A stretch of 64,000 nucleotides of DNA from Saccharomonospora glauca K62 (GCF_000243395.2 NZ_CM001484.1:1475568-1539567), one strand, 5' to 3'; shown: positions 28,744-37,894, counted from the first letter of the stretch. Notes: generated by a model from the sequence alone, not told the origin. A program made the numbers and translations.

Positions 28744-29343
28744 TCACAGAATCGAGATCACGGCGATGACCCCCACCAGCACCACGAACGCCACGGCGCC
28801 ACCCGCCACGACAAGCGCGGTGACCACCGGCCGCCGCTCCGCGAACCCCAGCATGTGCGGGTAGCGCGAGGACAACTCCGGCCCGGTGACCGGACGATCG
28901 GGAACATCGCAAGGCAGCCCCAGCACGTGCACGAGGCGATCGATCTCGGCGGAGCGGTACTTGTAGGCGGGAATCCGCACCAGCGGCGCACCGTGGGCGT
29001 CGAGCACGAACACCGTGTCCATGACCGGCCCCCGCAACGGAACGAGCCGAGCCCGCACCACCCGCGCCGCCCGAGCCCGCAGCACCGGCCGCTTCCGGAA
29101 GAACTCCTTCACCGTGATGTCTTGGTCGGTGACCTCCACCCGGCCGCTCCCGGCGAGCACGGGCACGATCACGGCACACACCCCGGCGACCACCAGCACC
29201 CCCACGGCAAGCGGCGTGGCCCCGGCGAGAAGAGCACCGACCAGCAGCAGAACGAGCGGCACGCCCGCCACGACCAGGCCGGCCCAGACCCGAGACCGGT
29301 CGGGCCGCAGGACGAGCGACGCGGACGGAGGCTGTGGATGCAT
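28744..29343 (-). CDS. PH-domain-like membrane protein
   Basis: This 199-residue protein has two N-terminal membrane spans (about 19-38 and 42-62), a bacterial PH-like domain (GRVEVTDQDITVKEFFRKRPVLRA and on to DTVFVLDAHGAPLVRIPAYKY) and a C-terminal span (about 175-197). The Pfam bPH-type fold suits a membrane-surface scaffold. Its stop is about 20 bases upstream of the kinase start on the same strand, so the two could be co-expressed. The function is unknown. Confidence 0.7.
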   Translation of the reverse strand: MHPQPPSASLVLRPDRSRVWAGLVVAGVPLVLLLVGALLAGATPLAVGVLVVAGVCAVIVPVLAGSGRVEVTDQDITVKEFFRKRPVLRARAARVVRARLVPLRGPVMDTVFVLDAHGAPLVRIPAYKYRSAEIDRLVHVLGLPCDVPDRPVTGPELSSRYPHMLGFAERRPVVTALVVAGGAVAFVVLVGVIAVISIL

Positions 29344-29469
29344 GGAGGTCAGCCTACGAACCCACCGCGTCCTCGGAGTGTCACACGGCAGACCCCGAGC
29401 CCCGGAAAAGGGACGCGCTATAGTTTCGACGCGCTGGGAGCGGTGGGAACCCGTGGAGAGCCCAGCGAA

Positions 29470-29543
<74 letters not shown>

Positions 29544-29955
29544 CACGCTTTTGGATTGTTCGCTTCAGTTGGCGCCTGGCGGCGCATTCACCACGTTGGC
29601 CGGACACGGAGCTGTCCGGGAGACCGCTTCACCGCGTTGTGGGCAAGAACTTGTCCAGCGCTGCGACACTGTGTTCGATCGCCTCGGCGCCGTAGGCGAA
29701 CATCTGGCTCCCGACGGCGCCGGGATGGCCGGGATGACCGCGCCGGGGCCCTGCGCGGTCGAATTCGTCCGGTGAGTGTCCGCGGTGCTCGACCGCGTGG
29801 GAGTGCGCGCTCCCGCCGCGGCCGACGTGATCACCAACGGATTGCGCGAACTGACGTGACCGGCCGGAACCCGGTTCGCGCCCGGGCCCTGCCGCAAAAG
29901 CGGAGCCACCACAGCGGCAGGGGCTCGCGTTCGGCGAACTCGGCCTTCCGCCCGG
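29544..29955. other. Gene-free stretch with a hairpin
   Basis: No convincing gene is seen in 412 bases; short open frames lack start signals. CCCTGCCGC (29887-29895) pairs with GCGGCAGGG (29914-29922) around an 18-base loop, 34 bases beyond the TPR gene's stop on the reverse strand, and could terminate that gene. Confidence 0.4.
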
Positions 29956-31488
29956 TCACCGGCCCAACTTCTCCAACACCTCGTCGAGGTTCTCACGAGC
30001 CGCGAGGGTGTACGGGTGTTGGGCTCCGAAGAACGCGATGTATCCGTCGAGCGTGGCCTCGTACTCCGCACGAGCCTGCTCCAGCTCGCCCAGGTCCTTC
30101 AGCGCCCCGGCGAGGTCGTGGCGGGCGGTCAGCGTCTCCGGGTGGTCGACCCCGAACAGCTCGGTGCGCGCGGTGAGCACGGTCTCGAACTCCGTGCGGG
30201 CGCGCTCCGCCCGGCCCAACGTCCGCAACGTGGTGGCGAGGTGGTGGCGCGTGGTCAGGGTGATCGGATGGTCGGGCCCGTAGAACGCGAGGTGCGCCTT
30301 GAGGATGGCGTCGTATTCCGCGTGGGCGTGCTCCACCTGCCCCAATGCTGCCAGGACCCCGGCGAGGTTGGCGCGCGTGATCAAAGTGTCCGGGTGGTCG
30401 GCCCCGAACAGCTCGGTGCGCGCGGTGAGCACGGTCTCGAACTCCGTGCGGGCCTGCTCCAGCCGACCCAGGTCCTTCAGCACCCCGGCGAGATTGGCCC
30501 TGGTGATCAGCGTGTGCGGGTGGTCGGGGCCCAGCGCTTCGGTGTGAAGGGGAAGCAGAGCCTCGTACTCGGCAAGGGCTTGCTCCAACTGCCCCAGATC
30601 CCACAGCACTCCGGCCAGGCAACCACGGGCCATCAGAGTGTCCGGGTGCTTGTCGCCGAGCATGTCGGTGCGGGCACGGAGGACGACCTCGTACTCGGCG
30701 CGAGCCCGGTCCAGCTCGCCCAAGTCCTTCACGACGGTGGCGAGGTTGTGGCGGGTGGTCAGTGTCTCCGGATGCTCGGCCCCGAGAAGGTCGACCTCGA
30801 CGTCGAGGACGGCCTCGTACTCCGCGCGGGCTTGCTCCAACTGCCCCAGATCCCACAGCACTCCGGCCAGGCAACCACGGGCCACCAAAGTGTCCGGGTG
30901 CTTGTCGCCGAGCATGTCGGTGCGGGCGCGAAGGACGTTCTCGTACTCGGCGCGAGCCCGATCCAGTTCCCCCAGGGCTCGCAGCACACCGGCAAGAGCG
31001 CTGCGGGCGGTCAGTGTCTCCGGGTGCTCGTTTCCGTGGAGCCGGATGTGGCTGTGGAGGAGGTTTTCGTAGTGGGTGCGGGCCTGCTGCCACCGCCCCA
31101 GTTGCCGCAGCACACCGGCAAGGCAGGAACGCCGGGTCAACGTGTCCGGATGCTCGGCCCCGAGCACCCGGATGGAATCGGAGAGAGCGGTTTGGTACTC
31201 CTCGCAAGCCCGCTCCAGATCCCCCAGATCCCACAGCACACTGGCGAGGTTGGCACGGGTGGTCAGCGTCTCCGGATGCTTCGGCCCGTGAAGTGACAAC
31301 CGGGCGCGAAGAAGTGCCTCGCATTCCTCGCGTGCTCGCCCCAGATCCCGCATCCTCCACAGCACGGCGGCGAGTTTGGTGCGGACGGCGATTGTCTCCG
31401 GATGTTCCTCCCCGTAACGCGCGAGGTGAGACTCCAAAGTGGCTTCGTAGGTCGCGCGGTCCTGCTCCAGTTGTTCGAGTTCCCCCAT
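29956..31488 (-). CDS. Tetratricopeptide-repeat protein (kinesin-light-chain type)
   Basis: This 510-residue protein, from the ATG at 31488, is built of about eleven 42-residue repeats of the TPR_10/TPR_12 type, each with the core HPETLTTRANLA.VLWDLG.LE.AR.EYE. There is no separate enzymatic or DNA-binding domain, and no signal peptide. Such repeat arrays in actinomycetes usually form the sensor half of larger signalling proteins (NB-ARC or CHAT-linked), so this may be a stand-alone sensor or a fragment left by the broken gene just upstream. Repeats are highly alike at the DNA level. Confidence 0.8.
   Translation of the reverse strand: MGELEQLEQDRATYEATLESHLARYGEEHPETIAVRTKLAAVLWRMRDLGRAREECEALLRARLSLHGPKHPETLTTRANLASVLWDLGDLERACEEYQTALSDSIRVLGAEHPDTLTRRSCLAGVLRQLGRWQQARTHYENLLHSHIRLHGNEHPETLTARSALAGVLRALGELDRARAEYENVLRARTDMLGDKHPDTLVARGCLAGVLWDLGQLEQARAEYEAVLDVEVDLLGAEHPETLTTRHNLATVVKDLGELDRARAEYEVVLRARTDMLGDKHPDTLMARGCLAGVLWDLGQLEQALAEYEALLPLHTEALGPDHPHTLITRANLAGVLKDLGRLEQARTEFETVLTARTELFGADHPDTLITRANLAGVLAALGQVEHAHAEYDAILKAHLAFYGPDHPITLTTRHHLATTLRTLGRAERARTEFETVLTARTELFGVDHPETLTARHDLAGALKDLGELEQARAEYEATLDGYIAFFGAQHPYTLAARENLDEVLEKLGR
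30586..30945 (-). repeat. Near-identical 126-bp-unit repeats inside the TPR gene
   Basis: A block beginning CAACTGCCCCAGATCCCA, including the following CAGCACTCCGGCCAGG, occurs near 30587 and again near 30839, 252 bp apart (two 126-bp TPR units). The following cluster with TGTCCGGGTGCTTGTC also recurs. Such identity points to recent unit duplication and possible repeat-number change. Confidence 0.7.
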
Positions 31489-31547
31489 GGCGGCCAAGGT
31501 TAGCGGCCGATCTCGGGACACGAGCGAGGGGGCGTCTCGCTGTCTCT

Positions 31548-32000
31548 TCAGAACACTGTGGACGGAAGAAGGAACGACGTCGCGTCCCCTTGACCGGCTC
31601 GATTGGAGTGAGGGGCACGATGACCTGCGGCTTGGCGTAGGCGGTTTCGGTGGCCGGCAAGTACTTCCGGAAGTAGGGCTTGTGCAGTACGACGTCGCGA
31701 TATTCGGCGAGGGCGTGCCAGCCTTCGGGCGGGACGACCACGTTCGGGTCGGCCGTGGACTGGCCGACGTTCGGGTAGATGCGGTTCGGCTCGGCCCGGA
31801 GCGCGGGCAACAGCGTGACGTTGATGAACAGCGGCACGCCCGGCGGAGTGTCGGCCCACAGCTCGGCCACCTGCCGCTCGAGGACAGTCCGATTCGGTCA
31901 CGGGCCGAGGTCCCTTCCTCGGCGGCGAATTCGCACCTCGGCACACTCCGGTTCGCTGCCGAGGTCAATCCCGATGATCTCGACCGGTGCCGACCGCGCT
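31548..32000 (-). pseudogene. Decayed gene upstream of the TPR gene
   Basis: One reverse frame reads like real protein over about 100 residues (VLERQVAELWADTPPGVPLF, then PPEGWHALAEYRDVVLHK, then YAKPQVIVPLTPIEPVKG). It has a TGA at about 31898-31900 directly preceded in the same frame by VEIIGIDLGSEPECAEVRI. Near 31600, at a GGGG run, the natural ending (DATSFLLPSTVF then TGA at 31548) lies in a different frame. A stop plus a frameshift suggest a pseudogene. No family was recognised, and the start is not visible. Confidence 0.45.
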
Positions 32001-32079
32001 CGGGGACCGGGCCCCGCACCCGATCCCCGACGCATCGCCGCGACGCCAACCGCGTGCTCGGCCCCCTGCGCCGAGCCGG

Positions 32080-32949
32080 TCAGGCGACGATGCCGTCCAG
32101 CTCCGCCAGAGCGTCCTCGGGCAGTTCGAGCTCCGCGGCCGCGAGGTTCTCGCGCAGGTGCGCGACCTTGGAGGTGCCGGGGATGACCACGACGTTCGGT
32201 GCGCGGTGCAGCAGCCAGGCCAGCGCCACGGACAACGGCGTGGTGCCCAGGCGCGCGGCGACCTTGTCCAAGATGTCGGACTGCAGCGGGGTGAACCCAC
32301 CCAACGGCCAGAACGCGGTGTAGGCGATGCCTTGGGAGTGCAGAGAGGCGATGAGGTCCTCGTCGCCGCGGTGAGCGACGTTGTACCAGTTCTGCACGGT
32401 GACGATCGGCGCGATGGACCGCGCCTCCGCGACCTGCTCGGCGTCGACCACCGACACCCCGAGGTGCTTGATCTTGCCCTGCTCCCGCAGCTCGGCGAGC
32501 GCGCCGAACGGCTCGGCCAGCGATCCGGGCACGGGGGAGTGCCCGTCCGGCCCGCCCCCGATCCGCAGGTTCACGACGTCGAGCGCCTCGACACCCAGGG
32601 TCCTCAGATTGGACTCGACCTGCTCCCGCAACTGCTTCGGCGACCGCGCGAACACCCACGCGCCGTTTTCGTCCCGCACCGCCCCAACCTTGGTGGCGAT
32701 GTGGACGCCGTCGTAGGGAGCCAGCGCCTCGCGGATGATCTCGTTGGTGACGTGCGGGCCGTAGCAGTCGGCGGTGTCGATGTGGTTCACCCCGGCCGCC
32801 ACGGCCTCCCGCAGCACGCGAATCGCCTCGTCCCGGTCGGCGGGAGGCCCCCACACCCGCGGGCCGGCGAGCTGCATCGCGCCGTATCCCATCCTGGTGA
32901 ACTCCACGCCTTCGGCCGTGGTGAAGACGCCGCCGAGCGTGTTCTTCAT
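32080..32949 (-). CDS. Aldo/keto reductase
   Basis: This 289-residue protein starts at the ATG at 32949 (AAGGA nine bases before; an ATG at 32955 is also in frame). The TIM-barrel AKR motifs are present: GYGAMQLAGP, AVAAGVNHIDTADCYGPHVTNEIIREAL with the catalytic Asp and Tyr, IATKVG with the Lys, and the cofactor end VVVIPGTSKVAHLRENL. It should reduce carbonyls with NADPH. It is divergent from an XRE-type regulator, a common arrangement in which the regulator represses the reductase. Confidence 0.9.
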   Translation of the reverse strand: MKNTLGGVFTTAEGVEFTRMGYGAMQLAGPRVWGPPADRDEAIRVLREAVAAGVNHIDTADCYGPHVTNEIIREALAPYDGVHIATKVGAVRDENGAWVFARSPKQLREQVESNLRTLGVEALDVVNLRIGGGPDGHSPVPGSLAEPFGALAELREQGKIKHLGVSVVDAEQVAEARSIAPIVTVQNWYNVAHRGDEDLIASLHSQGIAYTAFWPLGGFTPLQSDILDKVAARLGTTPLSVALAWLLHRAPNVVVIPGTSKVAHLRENLAAAELELPEDALAELDGIVA

Positions 32950-33060
32950 GGCCATGATCCTTCGGTGCTCCTTCCCAAGCGCCGCACATGAGTTGAGGAC
33001 CCCAGACTCGGCCGACGGCGAGGAAACGCCCAGCCCCCCGTGTTCCCGGGTATGACGGGA

Positions 33061-33094
33061 CCACCTTCGTCCGGGGGTTTCGTGCCTAAGGTGG
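33061..33094 (+). promoter_or_regulatory. Inverted repeat and -10 box before the XRE regulator
   Basis: CCACCTT (33061-33067) and AAGGTGG (33088-33094) form an inverted repeat whose right arm overlaps TAAGGT (33087-33092). That -10-like box lies 7 bases before the ATG, so the regulator's message is probably leaderless. A binding site for the regulator itself is a natural guess. Confidence 0.45.
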
Positions 33095-33099
33095 GGTTC

Positions 33100-33969
33100 A
33101 TGAGCGACTCGCCGAACCTGCTGGGCGACTACCTCCGCGCGCGACGCGAACTGGTCACGCCGGAGCAGGTCGGGCTGCCGCGCCTCGGGGTCCGCCGGGT
33201 TCCGGGCCTGCGGCGCGAGGAGGTCGCCATGCTTGCCGGCATCAGCGCCGACTACTACCTGCGCCTCGAACAGGGCCGGGACCGCAGCCCCTCCCGGCAG
33301 GTGCTCGAATCCCTCGCCCGTGCGCTGCAACTCGACGACCACGGCACCGAATACCTGCTCTCCCTCGCCCAACCCCGCCCGCGCACGCCTCGGCGCCGCG
33401 GGCGCGGGGAGACCGTGCCGACCGGGATCCGGGTGCTCGTCGACACCCTCGGCTTCCCCGCGTTCGTCGAGGACCGCTACTTCGACGTGCTCGCCGCGAA
33501 CCCCGCCGCGGCCGCGCTCTCACCTCGGCTGGTCGTGGGCAACAACCGGCTGCGCGACGTGTTCCTGGACCCCGCCGAGCAAGCGCTCTACCCCGCGTGG
33601 GACAAGGTCACCGCCCAGCTCGTCGCGGGGTTCCGCAGCTCCGTTGGCGTCGACGTGGACGACCAGCGGTTCGTGGACCTCGTCGGGGAGCTGTCGATCG
33701 CGAGCCCACGCTTTCGGGAACTCTGGGCCCGCCAGGACGTCGCCCGCCGCGAAGGCGCCACCATGTCGATCGACCACCCCGTGGTGGGCGAGCTGACCCT
33801 GTATCGGGAAAAGCTTCCGGTCACCGGCACGAAAGGACAGATGCTCGTCGTCTACCACCCCGAGCCCGGAAGCACCGACGCCGACAAACTCTCCCTCCTC
33901 ATCTCCTCCGCGCTGCCCGTCCGGTCGGAGTCGCCCGACCCCGAGCACGCGGAAGAACACCGGCCCTGA
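33100..33969 (+). CDS. XRE-family regulator with MmyB-like ligand domain
   Basis: This 289-residue protein has an N-terminal helix-turn-helix (LGDYLRARRELVTPEQVGLP and RRVPGLRREEVAMLAGISADYYLRLEQGRDRSPS) and a C-terminal MmyB-like PAS-related domain (LVDTLGFPAFVEDRYFDVLAANPAA). This architecture is typical of actinobacterial regulators divergent from oxidoreductase genes, here the aldo/keto reductase. It likely senses a small hydrophobic ligand and controls the reductase. Confidence 0.9.
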   Translation: MSDSPNLLGDYLRARRELVTPEQVGLPRLGVRRVPGLRREEVAMLAGISADYYLRLEQGRDRSPSRQVLESLARALQLDDHGTEYLLSLAQPRPRTPRRRGRGETVPTGIRVLVDTLGFPAFVEDRYFDVLAANPAAAALSPRLVVGNNRLRDVFLDPAEQALYPAWDKVTAQLVAGFRSSVGVDVDDQRFVDLVGELSIASPRFRELWARQDVARREGATMSIDHPVVGELTLYREKLPVTGTKGQMLVVYHPEPGSTDADKLSLLISSALPVRSESPDPEHAEEHRP

Positions 33970-34179
33970 CCGGCTCCCGCGCCCACCCGCGCGGCGTTCG
34001 GCCTGGTCAACACCACCGGCCACAAGTGGCCGCCGCGTGACCTTCCCGCTCCGCTCACCGGACCGCGAGTATGGGAGCCCACACCCGACCGCAGGGCCGG
34101 TGAGCCGACCGGGCGATCCACCCGCTCGACCACCGGCGTCTCACGCCGGCCCGACTCTCACGACTGGGGAGACACGCGA

Positions 34180-35295
34180 ATGACAACCACCACCGGCCGA
34201 CGGCTGCTCGCCCTCGCGGGAGGCGTCGCACTGGCCGCCACCGCCACCGTCGCGCCCGCGGCGGCCATGCCCGCCGATGACCACGATGCCACGCGAGCCG
34301 TCCTCGACCGGTATCACGCCAACACCGGCCCCGGCGCCGCCGTCTACGCGGGCAACGCCACCGAGAGCTGGACTCTGTCGAGCGGAACCGCCGAGGTCTC
34401 CGAGGACCGCCCGATCACCTCGACCGACCACTTCCGGATCGGCAGCCAGACCAAGACGTTCACCGCCGCCGTGGTGCTCCAACTGTTCGACGAAGGCAAG
34501 GTCGACCTCGATGCGCCCATCGAGCGCTACCTGCCGGGCGTGGTCACGGGCAACTTCGACGGCAACGCCATCACGGTGCGGCAGCTGCTCAACCACACCT
34601 CCGGGCTCCCGCGCGACCCCGGAAACGCGACCCCCAACCCGGATGGCACCTACGAGCTGTCCGCCGTGGTGGCCGCGGCGATGGACGACGCCCCGCAGTC
34701 CGCGCCCGGTGAGGCGGTCAACTACTCCAACATCGCCTACCTCGTGCTGGGCATGCTGATCGAGGAACTCACCGGCCAGTACGTCGGGGACGCGATCACG
34801 GAGCGGATCATCGAGCCGCTGGGGCTGGCCAACACGTCGTTCCCCGCGCCCGGAGAACGGGAACTGTCCTCGCCGTTCGTGCCCGGCTACCAGGGCTTCA
34901 AGGTGGGAGGCTTCTTCGTCTGGATCGACTACACCACCCAGATCGAGCTGTCGCGGTGGAGCTCGGCCGGCGCGATGGAGTCCACCTTCGAGGACCTCGC
35001 CACCTTCTACCGGGCGCTGCTCGACGGCAAGGTGATCTCCGAGCGGGCACTCGAGGAAATGAAGTCCGTGTCGAGCGCCGACTACGGACTGGGCCTGGCG
35101 AGGATCGAGCTGTCCTGCGGCGGGGAAGCTTGGGGACACAACGGCCGCCTGGCCACCGGACACGCCTCGCGCACGATGGTCACCGAGGACGGCCGCTTCG
35201 CCTCGGTGCTGACCAACACCATCGGGCTCCTGCTGCCCGAGAACCCCTCGGAGGTGGACGTCGTCGACACCGCCCTCTGCGAAGCGAGCTCGTGA
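34180..35295 (+). CDS. Secreted serine hydrolase (beta-lactamase / D-Ala-D-Ala carboxypeptidase family)
   Basis: This 371-residue protein has a signal peptide (about 1-29, cut after APAAA). The class C/PBP fold shows SxxK as SQTK in FRIGSQTKTFTAAVVL, YxN as YSN in EAVNYSNIAYLVLGMLIEEL, and the third motif HNG in WGHNGRLATGHAS. The substrate could be peptidoglycan peptides, beta-lactams or esters; the family cannot be resolved by eye. A 12-bp hairpin terminator follows, so it is a single-gene unit. Confidence 0.88.
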   Translation: MTTTTGRRLLALAGGVALAATATVAPAAAMPADDHDATRAVLDRYHANTGPGAAVYAGNATESWTLSSGTAEVSEDRPITSTDHFRIGSQTKTFTAAVVLQLFDEGKVDLDAPIERYLPGVVTGNFDGNAITVRQLLNHTSGLPRDPGNATPNPDGTYELSAVVAAAMDDAPQSAPGEAVNYSNIAYLVLGMLIEELTGQYVGDAITERIIEPLGLANTSFPAPGERELSSPFVPGYQGFKVGGFFVWIDYTTQIELSRWSSAGAMESTFEDLATFYRALLDGKVISERALEEMKSVSSADYGLGLARIELSCGGEAWGHNGRLATGHASRTMVTEDGRFASVLTNTIGLLLPENPSEVDVVDTALCEASS

Positions 35296-35326
35296 CGAGC
35301 TAGCGGACGTGCCGCGCGACCACTCG

Positions 35327-35358
35327 GCGGGCACCCACCCGGTGTGGGTGCCCGCTTT
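35327..35358 (+). terminator. Terminator after the serine hydrolase
   Basis: GCGGGCACCCAC (35327-35338) and GTGGGTGCCCGC (35344-35355) form a perfect 12-bp stem with a 5-base loop, followed by TTT. Confidence 0.8.
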
Positions 35359-35428
35359 CCACACGTGATCCACAATGGGCGCACCAACCGCGGTGTAGTG
35401 GTGTCCGCAGCCGGGTACTACGCCACGG

Positions 35429-36064
35429 ATGTGGACTTCTGCCGTCGGTTCGCTGCTGGGCGGCGTCTTCGGAACGCTCGCCCGAGTCAGGCACGGCAAG
35501 CCGCTGCACCCGCGCGGCACCGTGTTCGACGCCGTGTTGCGCCGGATCGGGGCGCCGGAGCCGTGGGGCGCGGAGTGGCTGGACACCCCCGGCGAGGACC
35601 ACGGCCTGGTGCGGCTGTCCCGGTCGGTGGGGCTGCCACGGCCGTTACCCGACGTGCTGGGGCTGGCGTTCACCTTCGACGACCCGACCGGCGACCGTCA
35701 CGACCTGTTGCTCGCGACCACCGGCCTGAGTCCGGGCACGCGGTTCGTGTTGCTGCCCCGCCGGGACCCGTTCGACGCGCCGTACGGGTCGCTGTTTCCG
35801 TATCGGGCGGCGAAGGGGCTGGTGCTGCTCGCCGCGGAACCGACCTCCCGCGACCGGTTCCGCCTGCTCGCCGCGTCTCCGGCCGGGCGATGGCGGGAGT
35901 TCGCGACACTGGAGCTGACCAAAGGCACCGATGTGGAGGAAGACCAGCCGATTCGCTTCGATCCGATGCGATACCCGCTGCCGGGCCTGTCCTGGCCGCC
36001 GGCCCTCGCCCGGCTCCGCGAACCCGCGTATGCCGCCGCACGCCGGGTGCCGGCCGCGGTGTGA
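35429..36064 (+). CDS. Conserved hypothetical protein
   Basis: This 211-residue protein begins WTSAVGSLLGGVFGTLARVRHGKPLHPRGTVFDAVLRR and includes LVRLSRSVGLPRPLPDVLGLAFTF. These blocks recur in actinobacterial proteins annotated loosely as phosphodiesterase or catalase-like, with no proven function. It has no membrane span beyond a weakly hydrophobic N-terminus. The start has a poor ribosome site, so the exact N-terminus is uncertain. Confidence 0.65.
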   Translation: MWTSAVGSLLGGVFGTLARVRHGKPLHPRGTVFDAVLRRIGAPEPWGAEWLDTPGEDHGLVRLSRSVGLPRPLPDVLGLAFTFDDPTGDRHDLLLATTGLSPGTRFVLLPRRDPFDAPYGSLFPYRAAKGLVLLAAEPTSRDRFRLLAASPAGRWREFATLELTKGTDVEEDQPIRFDPMRYPLPGLSWPPALARLREPAYAAARRVPAAV

Positions 36065-36157
36065 CCGTCGATTACACAGTGTGCGGGAGCCAACTCCATC
36101 GGGTGATCCCGAGGTTGGCCCCCCACAGTGGGTGATGACCCCATTACACACGATCAT

Positions 36158-36964
36158 ATGACCAACGACTACGCGGTTCGACAGCGGCGCGGATTCCGTG
36201 CCCTGATTCCCGACCACGTCTGGGCGCGCCTGGTCCAGAGCGGAGTCCGTAAGTACCACGCCGCCGGTGAGGCGTTACTGCAGCAGGGGAGTCCCGGCGG
36301 CTGGGTGCTGTTGTGCCTGACGGGCCGTTCCAAGGTCGTCTACGCGGAGCCCGACGGGCGGGAGGTACTGCTCGCGGTCCGTGGACCCGGTGACGTCCTC
36401 GGTGAATTCTCCGGACGCGACGGCCTGCCACGCTCGGCCACGGTGCGGGCCATCGAACCGGGGCTCACGTCGAGACTGTCCGATCGCCGGTTCACGGAAC
36501 TGACGGAGCAGTTCGGCGTCACCGAGAAACTCGCCGCCTACGTGATGGGGAAGGTACGGGAAAGCGCGTCCCACACCTGGCGGCTCGCCTACCGCACGAC
36601 CGCGGTCCGGCTCACCGAACTGCTCGGCATGCTCATCGACTCGGCCGGACCCGACCACCCGCAGCCCACCACGATCGCCATGTCGCAGGAGGAACTGGCG
36701 TCGGCCCTCGGCCTGGTGCGGTCGGCGATCACCCCGGTGCTCGCCGAGTGGAAAGCGGCCGGACTGATCGCCACGGCTCGGGGCCGACTCCAGGTGCTCG
36801 ACTTCCCACGACTTCGCCGCTTCGCTGTGTCCAGTTCTGGACAGAACACGCCGTGCTCCTCCGACACCCTTGATCGCACCGCACGACGCGGCACTGGGAG
36901 GAGCACTGATGAATCACGTCGACACGAACGATCTCGGCCAGCTCACCGGAATTCTCGCCGTTGA
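36158..36964 (+). CDS. Crp/Fnr-family transcriptional regulator
   Basis: This 268-residue protein from the ATG at 36158 has an N-terminal cyclic-nucleotide-binding domain (LLQQGSPGGWVLLCLTGRSKVVY). The phosphate-binding-cassette-like segment is GDVLGEFSGRDGLPRSATVRA, keeping the Glu and Arg-Ser-Ala that contact the cyclic phosphate in CRP. The C-terminal winged helix has MSQEELASALGLVRSAITPVL. After the usual end (about residue 228, LRRFA) the frame runs on for ~40 low-quality residues into the next gene, overlapping it by 56 bp. No ribosome site precedes the ATG. A sensor for the product of the overlapping cyclase is inferred. Confidence 0.85.
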   Translation: MTNDYAVRQRRGFRALIPDHVWARLVQSGVRKYHAAGEALLQQGSPGGWVLLCLTGRSKVVYAEPDGREVLLAVRGPGDVLGEFSGRDGLPRSATVRAIEPGLTSRLSDRRFTELTEQFGVTEKLAAYVMGKVRESASHTWRLAYRTTAVRLTELLGMLIDSAGPDHPQPTTIAMSQEELASALGLVRSAITPVLAEWKAAGLIATARGRLQVLDFPRLRRFAVSSSGQNTPCSSDTLDRTARRGTGRSTDESRRHERSRPAHRNSRR

Positions 36965-37886
36965 CGTACGCCGATTCAGCCAGCATAACGATGCCCAGCA
37001 GGAGCAGATCGGGAAGCTGCTGCTCGTCATTCTGCGTGAGGCCGCGGAGCGGGCCCGACTCGGCGACATCATGGAAAACAATGTCTTCCGCGCTTTTCGT
37101 GGGGACGGCTATCTCATCGGTTTCAATCCGAACCGCGTGGCCGAGGTCGTGGACCGGTACTTCGACTCGCTGCAGGCCGAGCTACGCCGCCGTGCCCCCG
37201 AGTTGCGCGCGGCCGAGATAGAGCTGCGGTTGCGCGCGAGCCTGCACCTCGGTCCGGTGCGGTCCTTCAACAAGTTGGTCGCCGATTCTCCGTCGGGAAG
37301 GATCATGGTGGAAAGCGGCCGGATGGTCGACGCGAAGCCGGTGCGGGCGTTGCTGGATCACTCGGACCCCAATGTCACGCTCGTGGCCACGGTGCTGTCG
37401 GAAGAGGTCATGAAGAATGTGATCGAGGCCGGTCGCACCGCGCGGCAGCCGAGCGAGTTCGTCGCCGCGCCGTTACGGATCGAGGCGAAGGACTACTCCG
37501 GCACGGGCTACCTCCGAGTTCCCGTGCCCTCCGGTGACCTGCTTCGGTACGGGCTGTTGCACGGGCAGCCCGAGCAAGCCGACGAGGAGGAGCGGGACGA
37601 CGCGAAGGAGTCGACTTCCTCCGAAGGGGCTTGGGGGAACACGTTCAACGGCAACGCGCAAAAAGTGCAGCAGATCCGGGACGTGCACGGCGACGTGAAC
37701 GACAGCTCCGTTTACACCTCTATCCAGGGGAATGGGAACAACGTCGCGAAGGGCGATATCAACACAACTTCCCAGACGATCTCCGGCCCGGCGTACTCGG
37801 GAACTTTCAACACTCTGGGTGACTCCAACTTCGGATCGTCGAGCGGTCGCCGCATCAACGAAAGCGGCATGTCCGGGGACCGGTGA
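36909..37886 (+). CDS. Class III nucleotidyl-cyclase-like protein with a Gly/Asn motif tail
   Basis: The ATG at 36909 follows GGGAGGAGC and gives 325 residues. Residues 12-215 resemble a class III cyclase: Asp19 in AVDVRRFSQ and Asp66 in FRGDGYLIGF occupy the two metal-binding places, and RASLHLGPV is the expected following strand. The later substrate-binding part (SGRIMVESGRMVDAKP) diverges from classical adenylate cyclases, so activity is unproven. Residues 243-310 form a low-complexity tail with two related units, QQIRDVHGDVN and GNGNNVAKGDIN. The second recurs in the next gene's product. It overlaps a Crp-family gene upstream and the next start downstream. Confidence 0.7.
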   Translation: MNHVDTNDLGQLTGILAVDVRRFSQHNDAQQEQIGKLLLVILREAAERARLGDIMENNVFRAFRGDGYLIGFNPNRVAEVVDRYFDSLQAELRRRAPELRAAEIELRLRASLHLGPVRSFNKLVADSPSGRIMVESGRMVDAKPVRALLDHSDPNVTLVATVLSEEVMKNVIEAGRTARQPSEFVAAPLRIEAKDYSGTGYLRVPVPSGDLLRYGLLHGQPEQADEEERDDAKESTSSEGAWGNTFNGNAQKVQQIRDVHGDVNDSSVYTSIQGNGNNVAKGDINTTSQTISGPAYSGTFNTLGDSNFGSSSGRRINESGMSGDR

Positions 37887-37894
37887 GGGCTCCG

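Noticed and set aside
29551-29775. A short forward frame after the CAT tRNA
   Set aside because: It has no ribosome site, poor composition and no family resemblance.
29956-31488. A CRISPR-like array suggested by regular repeats
   Set aside because: The 126-bp repeats are coding TPR units in one frame, without unique spacers or cas genes.
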